Below are positions 18,101 to 25,344 of a DNA stretch of 41,943 bases, in pieces. Where the stretch lies: assembly GCA_013288745.1 (NCBI GenBank), contig JABDBG010000013.1:1-41943 (forward strand), in the 5' to 3' direction. A program made the translations under genes and the position numbers. Positions within the stretch are counted from its first letter, which is position 1. Each line of letters begins with the position of its first letter. The stretch comes from Bacteroidota bacterium (GTDB lineage Bacteria; Bacteroidota; Bacteroidia; Chitinophagales; Chitinophagaceae). Under the pieces are notes generated by a model that made no database searches, was not told the DNA's origin, and was given only the letters and a program-made list of their open reading frames with translations.

Positions 18101-21100
18101 TGCGCCCAGATTGAAACGAAATTGAACATCATTCACACCATCATAACTACTGCCATGACTATAATCCGGATCAAGTGTTATTTCTACTCCATCAAAATCA
18201 TAGTAATTACCACTTGTCCCCGGGGTTGCGCCTGCAACTGGAGTACTGTTAGGAAGTCCTGTATTTTGTGAGATAAGCGTAGCATCTGTTACTTGTATTA
18301 GGAAATACAAACTATCAGTGGTCCACATCGCTTTCCAGGTTTGTGAATTATCTGGTGTTAGAGAGCCTGCGCTCAGGTTAGTTATATTGTTAGCAGGTAC
18401 ACCAGACCATACGGCATCAGGTACTCCATCAATAACAGGTAACGTGGATGTATTTGTTATGGCACCTGTAGAAGTAGTTGAACCACTACCAGTGGAACAG
18501 GTGTTTGGTGTAGGGGATAAGCTTGTTGTTATTGCAGTGCTTGTAGCAGACCATGCAGAGCTTGCAGTAGCGTTTACAGCCTGAACTCTGTAATAATAAG
18601 TAGTAGCACCTGCCAATGTTGTAAATGTATATGATGTAGCTGCTGACGAAATGCCCGAGTATGTGCTATCACCAGTAGCAAACGTAGGATCAGTAGATAC
18701 TTCAACCGTATATGTATAAGGAGCAGGGCCTATTCCAGGAGCAGAAAAACTACCTGTAAATCCATGACCTGTAGGCGCTGAAGGAGATCCGATAGTTGGA
18801 GCAATTGGCGCTGTTATAAAAGTAACATCGGTACCACTATTGGCCACGTCTGTGGCTATGTAATGATATAAAGTATTATTTGTAAGGCCAGTTATAACTG
18901 CAGAATCTAATACACCTGTGCTACTGTTTATCGGTGTATGGATTGAATTAATAGATGAACCATAGGCTGCAGTAAGTCCATAATTAAAGCTTGTTGTTCT
19001 TGATACACTTTGTGTATTGAACGCTCCATTCAAAGTAGCACCAGTTGTTGTAATTGATGTCGCTGACAGTGTAGATACTATTGGCGGACTTCCTAATGTA
19101 TAGAATAAAGGAGAACCTACGGCAATTGGGTTTGAATTAGTAACGCCTGTTGCAAATGCAGTACCAGCTAAAGAAGTGTACACTCCGTTAGATGTAGTAG
19201 AGCTTTGAGCGATGTATGCTAATGGAGCAATAGGGGCTGGTCTTGATACAGATGCTATTATTGTTCCCGCACCCAAAGGAGCAGATGTATTTAATGACCA
19301 GTATTCTGTAGTACTAAGTGCAGACATAGTCGCATCTACTACGCCACCAGATCCTGTAGCAAAAGCCTGCACAGCTACGCTTGCTCCACTTGCTCCTGCT
19401 GCTTTATTTAAACTGAAAGGAAGGTAATCTTGTACACAACCGGCACTTGAACCAACAGGAAAACTAAATATGCCAGCTGTTGCAGGTACAGCCCAGGTAA
19501 GTGGACCATCAATGTATGTATTGCTTGATCCGCCCGTGATCGCAGCTGTGGAAGGATTGATAACTCTAAGAAAATCCGTTGCTGATGTCGAAAAAATACC
19601 TGATGTTAATGTTAGGAAATTATTTACAACAACAGGGCTGTTCAATTTTACATAGGCGCCATTAGCAACTGATAGATTATAAAAGGTTTCACCCGCTGCA
19701 GTTGGTGCTTGTATGGTGTTTGGCGTAGCACAAGTACCGTTACCGCCAAAGTTTACTGTTGAAGTAGCATTAATAAAAAAGCCTTGAGTAGTTCCTACTA
19801 CGGCCTGATTATCTGTCCAGCTACCATTTACATTCATCGTAGTTTTCGGAGCAGTAAATCTTGAACCTGTATTCAATACGAAGCCACCGGTAGTAAGGCT
19901 GGCAGCACCACCAAAATCAACTTGTGCGTTGGTCACGTTATCACCTAGAGTAAGTACGCCGTTGATAGCCCAGTTAGTGGTAGTAACCCATCCGTTACCG
20001 TTATTAAAACCACCTTGTGATGTACCAATATTTGTAAGAGTTACGTTATTTGGATAACCGGGAGTAACTCCAATTGTCCCAGATGCTAATGGAAGCCATT
20101 CTTGTTGATTGGCACTACCATTTGGTTGAAGCTCAAATGTTTGTCCATTTGAAGTTAAAGCTAATGTAGAATTTAAACCGTAAATAGGAGCATTCGTTTG
20201 CCATTGGGCTTGCTGATCTTGTATTGTTAATGTGCCATCGATAATTACTGATGAAGCAGTGGCTTGTACAACGTGTCTATTACCGTTGCCTGGCCCTGAA
20301 CCTATTTGTAAATTGAAAAAATTAGTTGTTCCGGCTCCTGTAATATTAAAATTTGCTCCACTTCCAGGTAATACTATTACCGTACCACCGTCAGAACCAA
20401 GCGCCCCTGTTGTTGCGAGATTACCTCCATTATTAACAAGACCGTTTGTGCTAGAGTTATTATTGAAATTTATATTATTACCCGTCCCTATTTTGAAAAT
20501 ACCGGCCTGTAGGGTCAATAGACCTCCCGGCGTACCGCCATTACCGCCGATTATGGTAGTATTATTGGTAGTTAAAGAAACGATATTGTTGCCTGCTGCA
20601 CCGGTATTATTGATCGTTAGGTTTTCAATAGTTAAAGGCAATCCATTACCTGTAACCTGGTTAACGGTACCATTATAAATGTAGGTAGCATTTTGTCCAA
20701 ATGAACGTGTACCACTTGTATTTTGAATATTTCCTGAAGCAGTGCCCGAACTGGTAATTCCATTAGGATCGCCAATTTGGATAGAGGCAGCTATTGCACT
20801 TGCTAGTGTAAAACTACTAGACCCATTCAATATATTTGTTCCGCAGACAAGCGCTCCGTTTATTGTAACACTACTGCCGTTACTTGTTAAAGTAGCGCCT
20901 AGTGTTAATGTTCCTCCTGAATTGACCGTTATCGTACCTGTTTGCGTAATTGCTGCAGTAACAGTAATGTTAGCACCACTTACGATAGTAACATTATCGC
21001 CCGCCGCCGGAACAACGCCACCGACCCAAGATGTAGTAGCATTCCAGTTCCCTACAATGGCATTAGAAGAAATGTTGGCTGCATAACTGTAAAGCAATGC

Positions 21101-21187
21101 TACCATCGCGAAGCAAGTCAGCAGTAATTTTTTCAGTAAATTTTGTGGTAAAGAAACTGTACCATTTAAGAGTGTAGTTTTTTTCAT
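15137..21187 (-). CDS. giant T9SS-secreted surface protein with gliding-motility C-terminal domain
   Basis: A 2016-residue secreted protein. After a long signal peptide (about 1-36, ending SYAA) come Gly/Thr/Asn-rich beta-helix-like repeats (about 40-700), a fibronectin type III-like module (about 795-890), a CBM9-like domain (about 905-1130, VIDGVPDAVWSGVP and YDFDGVEITLDPDY), a second fibronectin-like region, six tandem repeats of about 77 residues (about 1375-1830), a PKD-like stretch, and the type B T9SS sorting domain (about 1920-2016: IPNAFTPNGDGFNDIW, VDVYNRWGSLVY). It should be exported by the T9SS and displayed on the surface, acting in adhesion or carbohydrate binding (inference). 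The downstream PorP/SprF gene is its likely partner. Plus-strand open frames inside it are compositional shadows. Confidence 0.9.
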   Translation of the reverse strand: MKKTTLLNGTVSLPQNLLKKLLLTCFAMVALLYSYAANISSNAIVGNWNATTSWVGGVVPAAGDNVTIVSGANITVTAAITQTGTITVNSGGTLTLGATLTSNGSSVTINGALVCGTNILNGSSSFTLASAIAASIQIGDPNGITSSGTASGNIQNTSGTRSFGQNATYIYNGTVNQVTGNGLPLTIENLTINNTGAAGNNIVSLTTNNTTIIGGNGGTPGGLLTLQAGIFKIGTGNNINFNNNSSTNGLVNNGGNLATTGALGSDGGTVIVLPGSGANFNITGAGTTNFFNLQIGSGPGNGNRHVVQATASSVIIDGTLTIQDQQAQWQTNAPIYGLNSTLALTSNGQTFELQPNGSANQQEWLPLASGTIGVTPGYPNNVTLTNIGTSQGGFNNGNGWVTTTNWAINGVLTLGDNVTNAQVDFGGAASLTTGGFVLNTGSRFTAPKTTMNVNGSWTDNQAVVGTTQGFFINATSTVNFGGNGTCATPNTIQAPTAAGETFYNLSVANGAYVKLNSPVVVNNFLTLTSGIFSTSATDFLRVINPSTAAITGGSSNTYIDGPLTWAVPATAGIFSFPVGSSAGCVQDYLPFSLNKAAGASGASVAVQAFATGSGGVVDATMSALSTTEYWSLNTSAPLGAGTIIASVSRPAPIAPLAYIAQSSTTSNGVYTSLAGTAFATGVTNSNPIAVGSPLFYTLGSPPIVSTLSATSITTTGATLNGAFNTQSVSRTTSFNYGLTAAYGSSINSIHTPINSSTGVLDSAVITGLTNNTLYHYIATDVANSGTDVTFITAPIAPTIGSPSAPTGHGFTGSFSAPGIGPAPYTYTVEVSTDPTFATGDSTYSGISSAATSYTFTTLAGATTYYYRVQAVNATASSAWSATSTAITTSLSPTPNTCSTGSGSTTSTGAITNTSTLPVIDGVPDAVWSGVPANNITNLSAGSLTPDNSQTWKAMWTTDSLYFLIQVTDATLISQNTGLPNSTPVAGATPGTSGNYYDFDGVEITLDPDYSHGSSYDGVNDVQFRFNLGALTPSGQSSGSATQFSGTLFQRVAPRIDYKVIVVPGGYNVEVAIPWGKNGANPGIDSIPGGYGVVAANKNIGLEVQVNDADNTGGRNAQYSWFNNSPDPYQNPSTFAEATLTTCTNPPIVVLPTVTNITTTGATLGATVASSGDAPLTSRGTAYTAAPDASATGNPLAEGGTGISAYSGPARTGLTPQTKYYYLGYANNANNETGVSTVDSFYTLSALPTTQPTLTAAGCAAVILNWNAVAFPPVGQATQTGYLILRSVSPTVPTTTGITTRVATTQSMLPAGDTLIATIPSGATLTYTDATAHVGVTYNYILVPFTWDGVTADSTYNYFVTAPSGVSATPNNLPAPTAVEGTSPTCAVPFGTIVITPIAGQTYSIDGTNYFPFNDPTFTGLAPNTYQVTAKSAGGCISLPTPVIIDPVPGAPAAPTASAIQATCTVSTGSITITAIAGLTYSVDGTNYFTYPNAAFTNLPANTTYQVTAENASLCVSPPTPVTINPVPTTLASPTVIATQPTCTVSTGQIDVTSPTGVQYTFDGGTTYGPSATDAGVPANATYQVGAKDGTCVSAFVPTTINPIPTTLASPTVVATQPTCTVSTGQIDITSPTGVQYTFDGGTTYGPSATDAGVAANATYQVGAKDGTCVSAFVPTTINPIPTTMATPTAVGTQPTCTVSTGQIDVTNPTSGVTYSFDGGTTYGPSATDPGVPANATYQVGVENGTCVSAFVPITINAVPTTMPNPTVVATQPSCTTPNGEIDVTSPTGVQYSFDGGTTYGSSSTSTVAANQSYSVGVENGTCISGFVPVTIDTIPTVPIVTITSNYDTASIINAGTKITLTGNTDVTGTYDWTVTPSGSVDDPNNLVTTATPELTSVYTLTVTGPQAGCVGSAQKTVTVNQGCIIVIPNAFTPNGDGFNDIWIIKGLNGGCYSSVTVDVYNRWGSLVYHSDNYDNSWNGEYQGHPVPDATYYYAVRANDPAANTFREFKGSVTILR
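15699..17066 (-). repeat. tandem repeats inside the giant surface protein gene
   Basis: Six in-frame tandem units. Using a shared anchor, four successive boundaries are at 15699, 15927, 16161 and 16392, with the next at 16623, giving periods of 228, 234, 231 and 231 bases (76-78 residues). The units at 16161-16391 and 16392-16622 differ at only about nine positions by eye. The protein unit contains PTCTVSTGQIDVT and TYQVGAKDGTCVSAFVP, with two Cys per unit. The outer units are more diverged. Confidence 0.88.
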
Positions 21188-21557
21188 ACGTCAAAACGAT
21201 TTAAACCTGTTTAGCCGAAAAGTTGTCCGACTGTGTTAATGAAATTATTATAATGAAATTGTTATGTCTATTGTTTAAGGTTGAAATAGGTGCGGATTGG
21301 TAAAAGCTAACAATCGTTAAATTTTGCTCTGCAAGATATTAATTTTAAGGAAATTATAACTTTTTTTTCTGGAAGGGACCTATGGCTCTTTTATCAAGCG
21401 ATCACTATCCATTCATCTTTTTCGATACTTTGCTGTCTTTTCACCAAATTTCAAGACGCTTTTTTAAAAAGGATTGCTGCCTGTCTTTTTAGTTTTAATA
21501 CCAGCTTTGTTGTTACAATTCACACACTTATCTTTGCACTCAAAATTTAAAACCCAT
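21188..21557. other. intergenic region between the divergent surface protein and metK genes
   Basis: About 370 bases without a gene. The right end holds the metK promoter. The left end should hold the promoter of the giant surface protein gene, but the best candidate there (plus strand CAAAACGA near 21192) has one mismatch to the -7 consensus. No tRNA, hairpin or small open frame of note is seen. An open frame running in from 21474 is an upstream extension of metK from a TTG and is not convincing. Confidence 0.6.
21506..21536 (+). promoter_or_regulatory. metK promoter (TTTG-N19-TATCTTTG)
   Basis: A TTTG -33 element at 21506-21509 and a TATCTTTG -7 element at 21529-21536, 19 bases apart, match the Bacteroidota housekeeping consensus. 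Predicted initiation near 21543 leaves a leader of about 15 bases before the metK ATG at 21558. Confidence 0.62.
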
Positions 21558-22808
21558 ATGCCTTATTTATTTACATCAGAGTCAGTGAGCGAAGGACATC
21601 CTGACAAAGTAGCTGACCAGATCAGCGATGCATTAATCGATAATTTTTTAGCTTTTGATGCCAACAGTAAAGTTGCTTGTGAAACTTTAGTTACAACCGG
21701 ACAAGTTATATTAGCCGGCGAAGTAAAAAGTAAAGCGTATTTAGATGTACAGGAAATTGCAAGAGGCGTTATCCGCAAAATAGGATACACCAAAAGTGAA
21801 TATATGTTTGAAGCAGATAGTTGCGGCGTTTTATCTGCTATTCATGAACAGTCTGCAGATATTAATCAAGGCGTTGATAAAAAGAAAAAAGAAGAACAAG
21901 GCGCGGGAGATCAGGGTATGATGTTTGGGTATGCTACTAACGAAACAGATGATTACATGCCTTTGGCGCTTGATCTTGCTCATAAGATATTAATTGAACT
22001 GGCAGCTTTAAGAAGAGAGAATAAAGCTATTAAGTATTTACGTCCTGATGCTAAGAGCCAGGTAACGTTAGAGTATAACGATAAGAATGTTCCTGTTCGT
22101 ATTGATGCCATCGTTGTATCAACACAACATGATGATTTTGATGCAGAAGGTAAAATGTTAGCTAAAATTAAAAAAGATATCGTTGAAATTTTAATACCAA
22201 GAGTAAAATCAAAGTATAAAAAATACGCGAAGCTTTTTAACAACGATATTAAATACCACATTAACCCAACAGGTAAATTTGTAATAGGCGGCCCTCATGG
22301 CGATACCGGTTTAACGGGTCGTAAAATTATCGTTGATACATACGGCGGTAAAGGCGCACATGGCGGTGGGGCTTTTAGTGGTAAAGATCCAAGCAAGGTT
22401 GATCGTTCCGCTGCTTATGCAACACGCCATATCGCTAAAAACTTAGTTGCAGCAGGAGTTGCCAGTGAAATTTTGGTGCAGGTATCTTATGCTATCGGGG
22501 TTGCTCAACCAACATCTATTAACGTAAATACGTATGGTACAGCTAAAGTAAAAATGACTGACGGACAAATTTCGAAGATCGTTGAATCTGTTTTCGATAT
22601 GCGCCCTTACTTTATCGAACAAAGATTAAAATTGCGTAACCCGATCTATAGCGAAACTGCTGCTTACGGACATATGGGCCGTAAATCTGAAGTGGTTACA
22701 AAAACTTTTAAATCTCCTGAAGGAAAAATAGTAGTAAAGAAAGTAGAATTATTTACCTGGGAAAAATTAGATTACGTTTCAAAAGTGAAAAAAGCTTTTG
22801 GATTATAA
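21558..22808 (+). CDS. metK: S-adenosylmethionine synthetase
   Basis: A 416-residue MetK starting at [20 protein letters not shown], the family's conserved N-terminus; the frame is open 28 codons upstream from a TTG, but the promoter lies inside that extension. It makes S-adenosylmethionine from methionine and ATP. Signatures are the [13 protein letters not shown] hexapeptide region, the [20 protein letters not shown] segment and [20 protein letters not shown] with phosphate-binding residues. It is slightly longer than the E. coli enzyme, with an insertion around [17 protein letters not shown]. It is a single-gene unit closed by a terminator shared with the convergent operon. Confidence 0.97.
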   Translation: MPYLFTSESVSEGHPDKVADQISDALIDNFLAFDANSKVACETLVTTGQVILAGEVKSKAYLDVQEIARGVIRKIGYTKSEYMFEADSCGVLSAIHEQSADINQGVDKKKKEEQGAGDQGMMFGYATNETDDYMPLALDLAHKILIELAALRRENKAIKYLRPDAKSQVTLEYNDKNVPVRIDAIVVSTQHDDFDAEGKMLAKIKKDIVEILIPRVKSKYKKYAKLFNNDIKYHINPTGKFVIGGPHGDTGLTGRKIIVDTYGGKGAHGGGAFSGKDPSKVDRSAAYATRHIAKNLVAAGVASEILVQVSYAIGVAQPTSINVNTYGTAKVKMTDGQISKIVESVFDMRPYFIEQRLKLRNPIYSETAAYGHMGRKSEVVTKTFKSPEGKIVVKKVELFTWEKLDYVSKVKKAFGL

Positions 22809-22824
22809 TATTGAATTGATAAAT

Positions 22825-22859
22825 AAAAAAAGCTGTCTCAATTTGAGGCAGCTTTTTTT
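22825..22859. terminator. bidirectional terminator between metK and the TlpA-like gene
   Basis: A-tract, AGCTGTCTCA (22831-22840), short loop, TGAGGCAGCT (22844-22853), T-tract. The stem has one T-G wobble. It ends metK on the plus strand and can end the convergent operon on the minus strand. Confidence 0.82.
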
Positions 22860-22882
22860 ATTGTTTGAAGTTTGACCTATAC

Positions 22883-23368
22883 CTATACCTTCTTTAATAA
22901 TTTTTTGATCTTTCTTTCCAGTTGTCCGCCTTCGGCATCAATGGCTACTATCTTTCCTGTCTTATCTAATAAAAAAGTAGAAGGGATAGCATTTACATTA
23001 TATTTTGTTGCTATTGCTGAATTCCATCCGGTTTTGTCGTTTACCTGCGTGTATGTTATCTTATCATGATCGATAGCAGTCAACCATTCATTCTTATTGG
23101 CATCTATTGAAATACCATACACTATAAATCCTTTATCCTTATACTTTTTATATAGGCGGGCAACTCTGGGAATAGATTGTCTGCAAGGCGTACACCAACT
23201 CGCCCAAAAATCAATCAGCACCACTTTATTTTTAAAAGAGGATAAATTAATGGCACTGTCAGTGCTATTGGGTAAGGAAATTTCCGGAGCAGTCTGGCCA
23301 ACATTTGCTTGCGCAATAATGCTGTTAGCTACTAAAAGAAACATCGTTGCCATCAATATATTTTTCAT
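22883..23368 (-). CDS. TlpA/ResA-like periplasmic thioredoxin-fold protein
   Basis: A 161-residue secreted thioredoxin-fold protein. The signal peptide covers about residues 1-19 (ending IIAQ). The redox motif WCTPC (Cys-59 and Cys-62) follows VVLIDFWASW, and the cis-Pro region is NAIPSTFLLDKTGKIVAID, as in AhpC/TSA-TlpA-ResA proteins. It probably reduces or isomerises disulfides in the periplasm. It is the last gene of a four-gene minus-strand operon with an outer-membrane protein, a Cys-rich heavy-metal domain protein and a HYC_CC_PP-type protein; keeping metal-binding Cys reduced would fit that company (inference). Confidence 0.9.
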   Translation of the reverse strand: MKNILMATMFLLVANSIIAQANVGQTAPEISLPNSTDSAINLSSFKNKVVLIDFWASWCTPCRQSIPRVARLYKKYKDKGFIVYGISIDANKNEWLTAIDHDKITYTQVNDKTGWNSAIATKYNVNAIPSTFLLDKTGKIVAIDAEGGQLERKIKKLLKKV

Positions 23369-23436
23369 TCACAACAATTTTTCTTTCTGAATAATGATAC
23401 TATAAAACGAAAAAACTTTTTCATTATTGCGTGGTT

Positions 23437-24246
23437 TTAATAAACATTAAAAAAATTATATTCCAACCGTATTAAAAAGCCTTGTGTTTCTTGTCTATAT
23501 AATGTTGAAACAACAGCATACCGGTACCCGATGTCGAACCGCATTTTACTGTCAACGATTATTTGCGCCGCGGGTGCTATATCCAAATAAGAATCACCTG
23601 TTTGCAAATTTGTTTGTCCCAGTACTTCCAGCATCAGGTTTAAGTTGGTCTGTTTATAGGCGACATACTCTTTCGGTAACATTAATTTTCCTACAGATAA
23701 AGTATAGCTTACCGCATTTCTGTTTTCAGCGCCATATACGAACTTATGCTCATCATTATCAAGCGCATGTGAAATGGTACTACTCACGTTAATGGCTACC
23801 CTATGAATAAGCTTGGTAGCAACTATGCCGCCTTCATAACCGCTATTATGTCCGTACAAATTAATTGCGGCATCATGGATAGAAGCGTTGTTGAAGCTAT
23901 AGCGACCAAATGCTGCCATTCTAAAATGATTATGGATACCGTCAATACTAAAGAAACGATACTTGGCATATAAACTGGCCCCTTCTGCGGTAAAACGGTT
24001 TGTTTCGTCGCTTAAAAAAACATCTGTGTGTATCATTACTTTGCGTGATACGCCAAACATCACTTCGGGAATTAAATGATATTTATAATTATTGGATGTG
24101 GCTGAATTTTCCATCAACATATTATTAAGCCGAACCCCCACATTGCCCTTGGCCATATTACTGGCAGGTTCTGTAAATAAAAATAATTCCTGAGCGTATG
24201 ATCTGCTCGCTGAAAATATCAGGACCGCTAAAAATATTTTTTTCAT
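23437..24246 (-). CDS. putative outer-membrane beta-barrel protein of the metal-related operon
   Basis: A 269-residue protein with a signal peptide (about 1-18, ending SYAQ). The mature part consists of alternating amphipathic strands such as GNVGVRLNNMLM, VMIHTDVFLSD, GASLYAKYRFFS and a C-terminal LIRLEYNFFNVY ending in an aromatic, as expected for an outer-membrane barrel. I do not recognise a named family. It is 37 bases downstream of the heavy-metal-associated protein gene and 68 upstream of the TlpA-like gene. It might let copper or another metal pass the outer membrane or act as a sensor of envelope state, but only the operon suggests this. Confidence 0.65.
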   Translation of the reverse strand: MKKIFLAVLIFSASRSYAQELFLFTEPASNMAKGNVGVRLNNMLMENSATSNNYKYHLIPEVMFGVSRKVMIHTDVFLSDETNRFTAEGASLYAKYRFFSIDGIHNHFRMAAFGRYSFNNASIHDAAINLYGHNSGYEGGIVATKLIHRVAINVSSTISHALDNDEHKFVYGAENRNAVSYTLSVGKLMLPKEYVAYKQTNLNLMLEVLGQTNLQTGDSYLDIAPAAQIIVDSKMRFDIGYRYAVVSTLYRQETQGFLIRLEYNFFNVY

Positions 24247-24283
24247 TGGATTGTTTTAAGGTTAGAAAAATCATTGATCCTGC

Positions 24284-24826
24284 TTAGATCGTTACGTGAT
24301 AAATTCGCGCACCTTTTACCAATCCTTCTTTAGTACAGCAGTTACCCACCACGCCAGTTCTATAACAATCCATGGTAGTGTAAGCTGCATTTTTTTTATA
24401 TTCTTTTGCAGTAACAAATCCTTTATCGATGATATGGATTGTTTCGTCTCCATTTAATGTTTGGTCCTTTACATTCAAAAAATGATAAATGGTACCGTTG
24501 ATAACCACATGCTCATTATTTGAAATAGCAACATTATTAAAATGAACAGTTGCTGTAAAACCTGCCACGAAAAAACCTGCGTCTTCAACTTTCTTTTTTA
24601 GTTTATCAAAATCAATGCTTGTGTTTGGTTTGAAATAAACATCGAATGTTGAATTTTCAATATTGGCATCTACTTTATCTACAAAATCAAGGGTTTTCAA
24701 AGCTTTATTAATAGAGTTGCTGCACATGCTACAAGTTAAGCCCGTGGCTTGTATGGTAACTTTTGTTACTTGGGCAGATGTGCCTAAAGTGAAAAATATA
24801 GCGATTGCTACAAGAATTGTTTTCAT
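24284..24826 (-). CDS. secreted heavy-metal-associated (HMA) domain protein
   Basis: A 180-residue protein from the ATG at 24826; the frame is open 17 codons further up, but this ATG gives a clean signal peptide (about 1-19, ending GTSAQ). An HMA domain follows, with the metal-binding GLTCSMCSNSINKAL (CxxC) and the usual KVDANIENSTFDVYF strand. The remaining 90 residues are unusual and end in a Cys cluster, DCYRTGVVGNCCTKEGL. HMA domains bind Cu(I) or similar ions; being exported, this one would act as a periplasmic metal trap or chaperone. It is the second gene of the operon starting at 25298. Confidence 0.85.
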   Translation of the reverse strand: MKTILVAIAIFFTLGTSAQVTKVTIQATGLTCSMCSNSINKALKTLDFVDKVDANIENSTFDVYFKPNTSIDFDKLKKKVEDAGFFVAGFTATVHFNNVAISNNEHVVINGTIYHFLNVKDQTLNGDETIHIIDKGFVTAKEYKKNAAYTTMDCYRTGVVGNCCTKEGLVKGARIYHVTI

Positions 24827-24911
24827 TGTTATAATTTTTTGAATTAGAAAATTGTTACATGCATAGCACGTTATCAATAACGATGGTTATTGAATGTAGA
24901 AACATCAATTT

Positions 24912-25298
24912 CTATATTCTGAAAACGGAATTGAGTATGCAGTAGGAGGGCCTTGCATAGTCAGGCGGGGAATAATTATTTGCTGTTGTAATAACAGTAC
25001 TAACAGGTAAACAATAATTATATAAAGAAAATGCAGTTAATATAGCAATTATTGTATTGCTAAGATTGATATCGTTCGATACACTTTTATGTGAATCTGC
25101 CAGTTTGTAAAATTTATGTTCTTCCCCGCAACAACCTTTTTTGTTTTTCATTCCACATTTATCACATTGGCCATTATGTCCTTTGCCATAAAATTCCACA
25201 CTAGTTTCCTTACCCATGCAATAATGGATATCCATAGCAATACCCGAAGATATTCCCATGTACAAAACTGCTAATATGGCTACGATAACTTTTTTCAT
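24912..25298 (-). CDS. HYC_CC_PP family protein, small Cys-rich envelope protein
   Basis: A 128-residue protein from the ATG at 25298 (a GTG three codons upstream is less likely because it lies on the promoter box). It starts with a hydrophobic signal or anchor (about 1-21), then DIHYCMGK, CDKCGM, GCCGEEH, a second hydrophobic stretch (IIAILTAFSLYNYCLP) and a C-terminal YSPPDY. The HYC, CC and PP motifs in this order match the Bacteroidota family known by those letters. The function is unknown; the Cys/His/Met content suggests metal binding. It is the first gene of a four-gene operon and has a -7 box just upstream. Confidence 0.85.
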   Translation of the reverse strand: MKKVIVAILAVLYMGISSGIAMDIHYCMGKETSVEFYGKGHNGQCDKCGMKNKKGCCGEEHKFYKLADSHKSVSNDINLSNTIIAILTAFSLYNYCLPVSTVITTANNYSPPDYARPSYCILNSVFRI

Positions 25299-25306
25299 CC
25301 GAAACA

Positions 25307-25314
25307 CAAAGATA
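25307..25314 (-). promoter_or_regulatory. -7 box (TATCTTTG) of the HYC_CC_PP/HMA operon
   Basis: CAAAGATA on the plus strand reads TATCTTTG on the minus strand, an exact match to TAnnTTTG, ending 8 bases before the ATG at 25298. The leader would be extremely short or absent. No clear -33 TTG is found at the proper distance, which would suit a promoter needing an activator. Confidence 0.45.
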
Positions 25315-25344
25315 GAATAATTATTAATGGTGAATTGTTAATGA

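Noticed and set aside
17823..21127. Many plus-strand open frames of 60-148 residues opposite the giant surface protein
   Set aside because: They mirror the Thr/Gly/Asn-rich codons of the real gene and have low-complexity Val/Pro/Ala content; no family motif.
21474..21557. N-terminal extension of MetK from a TTG codon at 21474
   Set aside because: MetK proteins begin with the [14 protein letters not shown] segment, and the promoter sits inside the extension.
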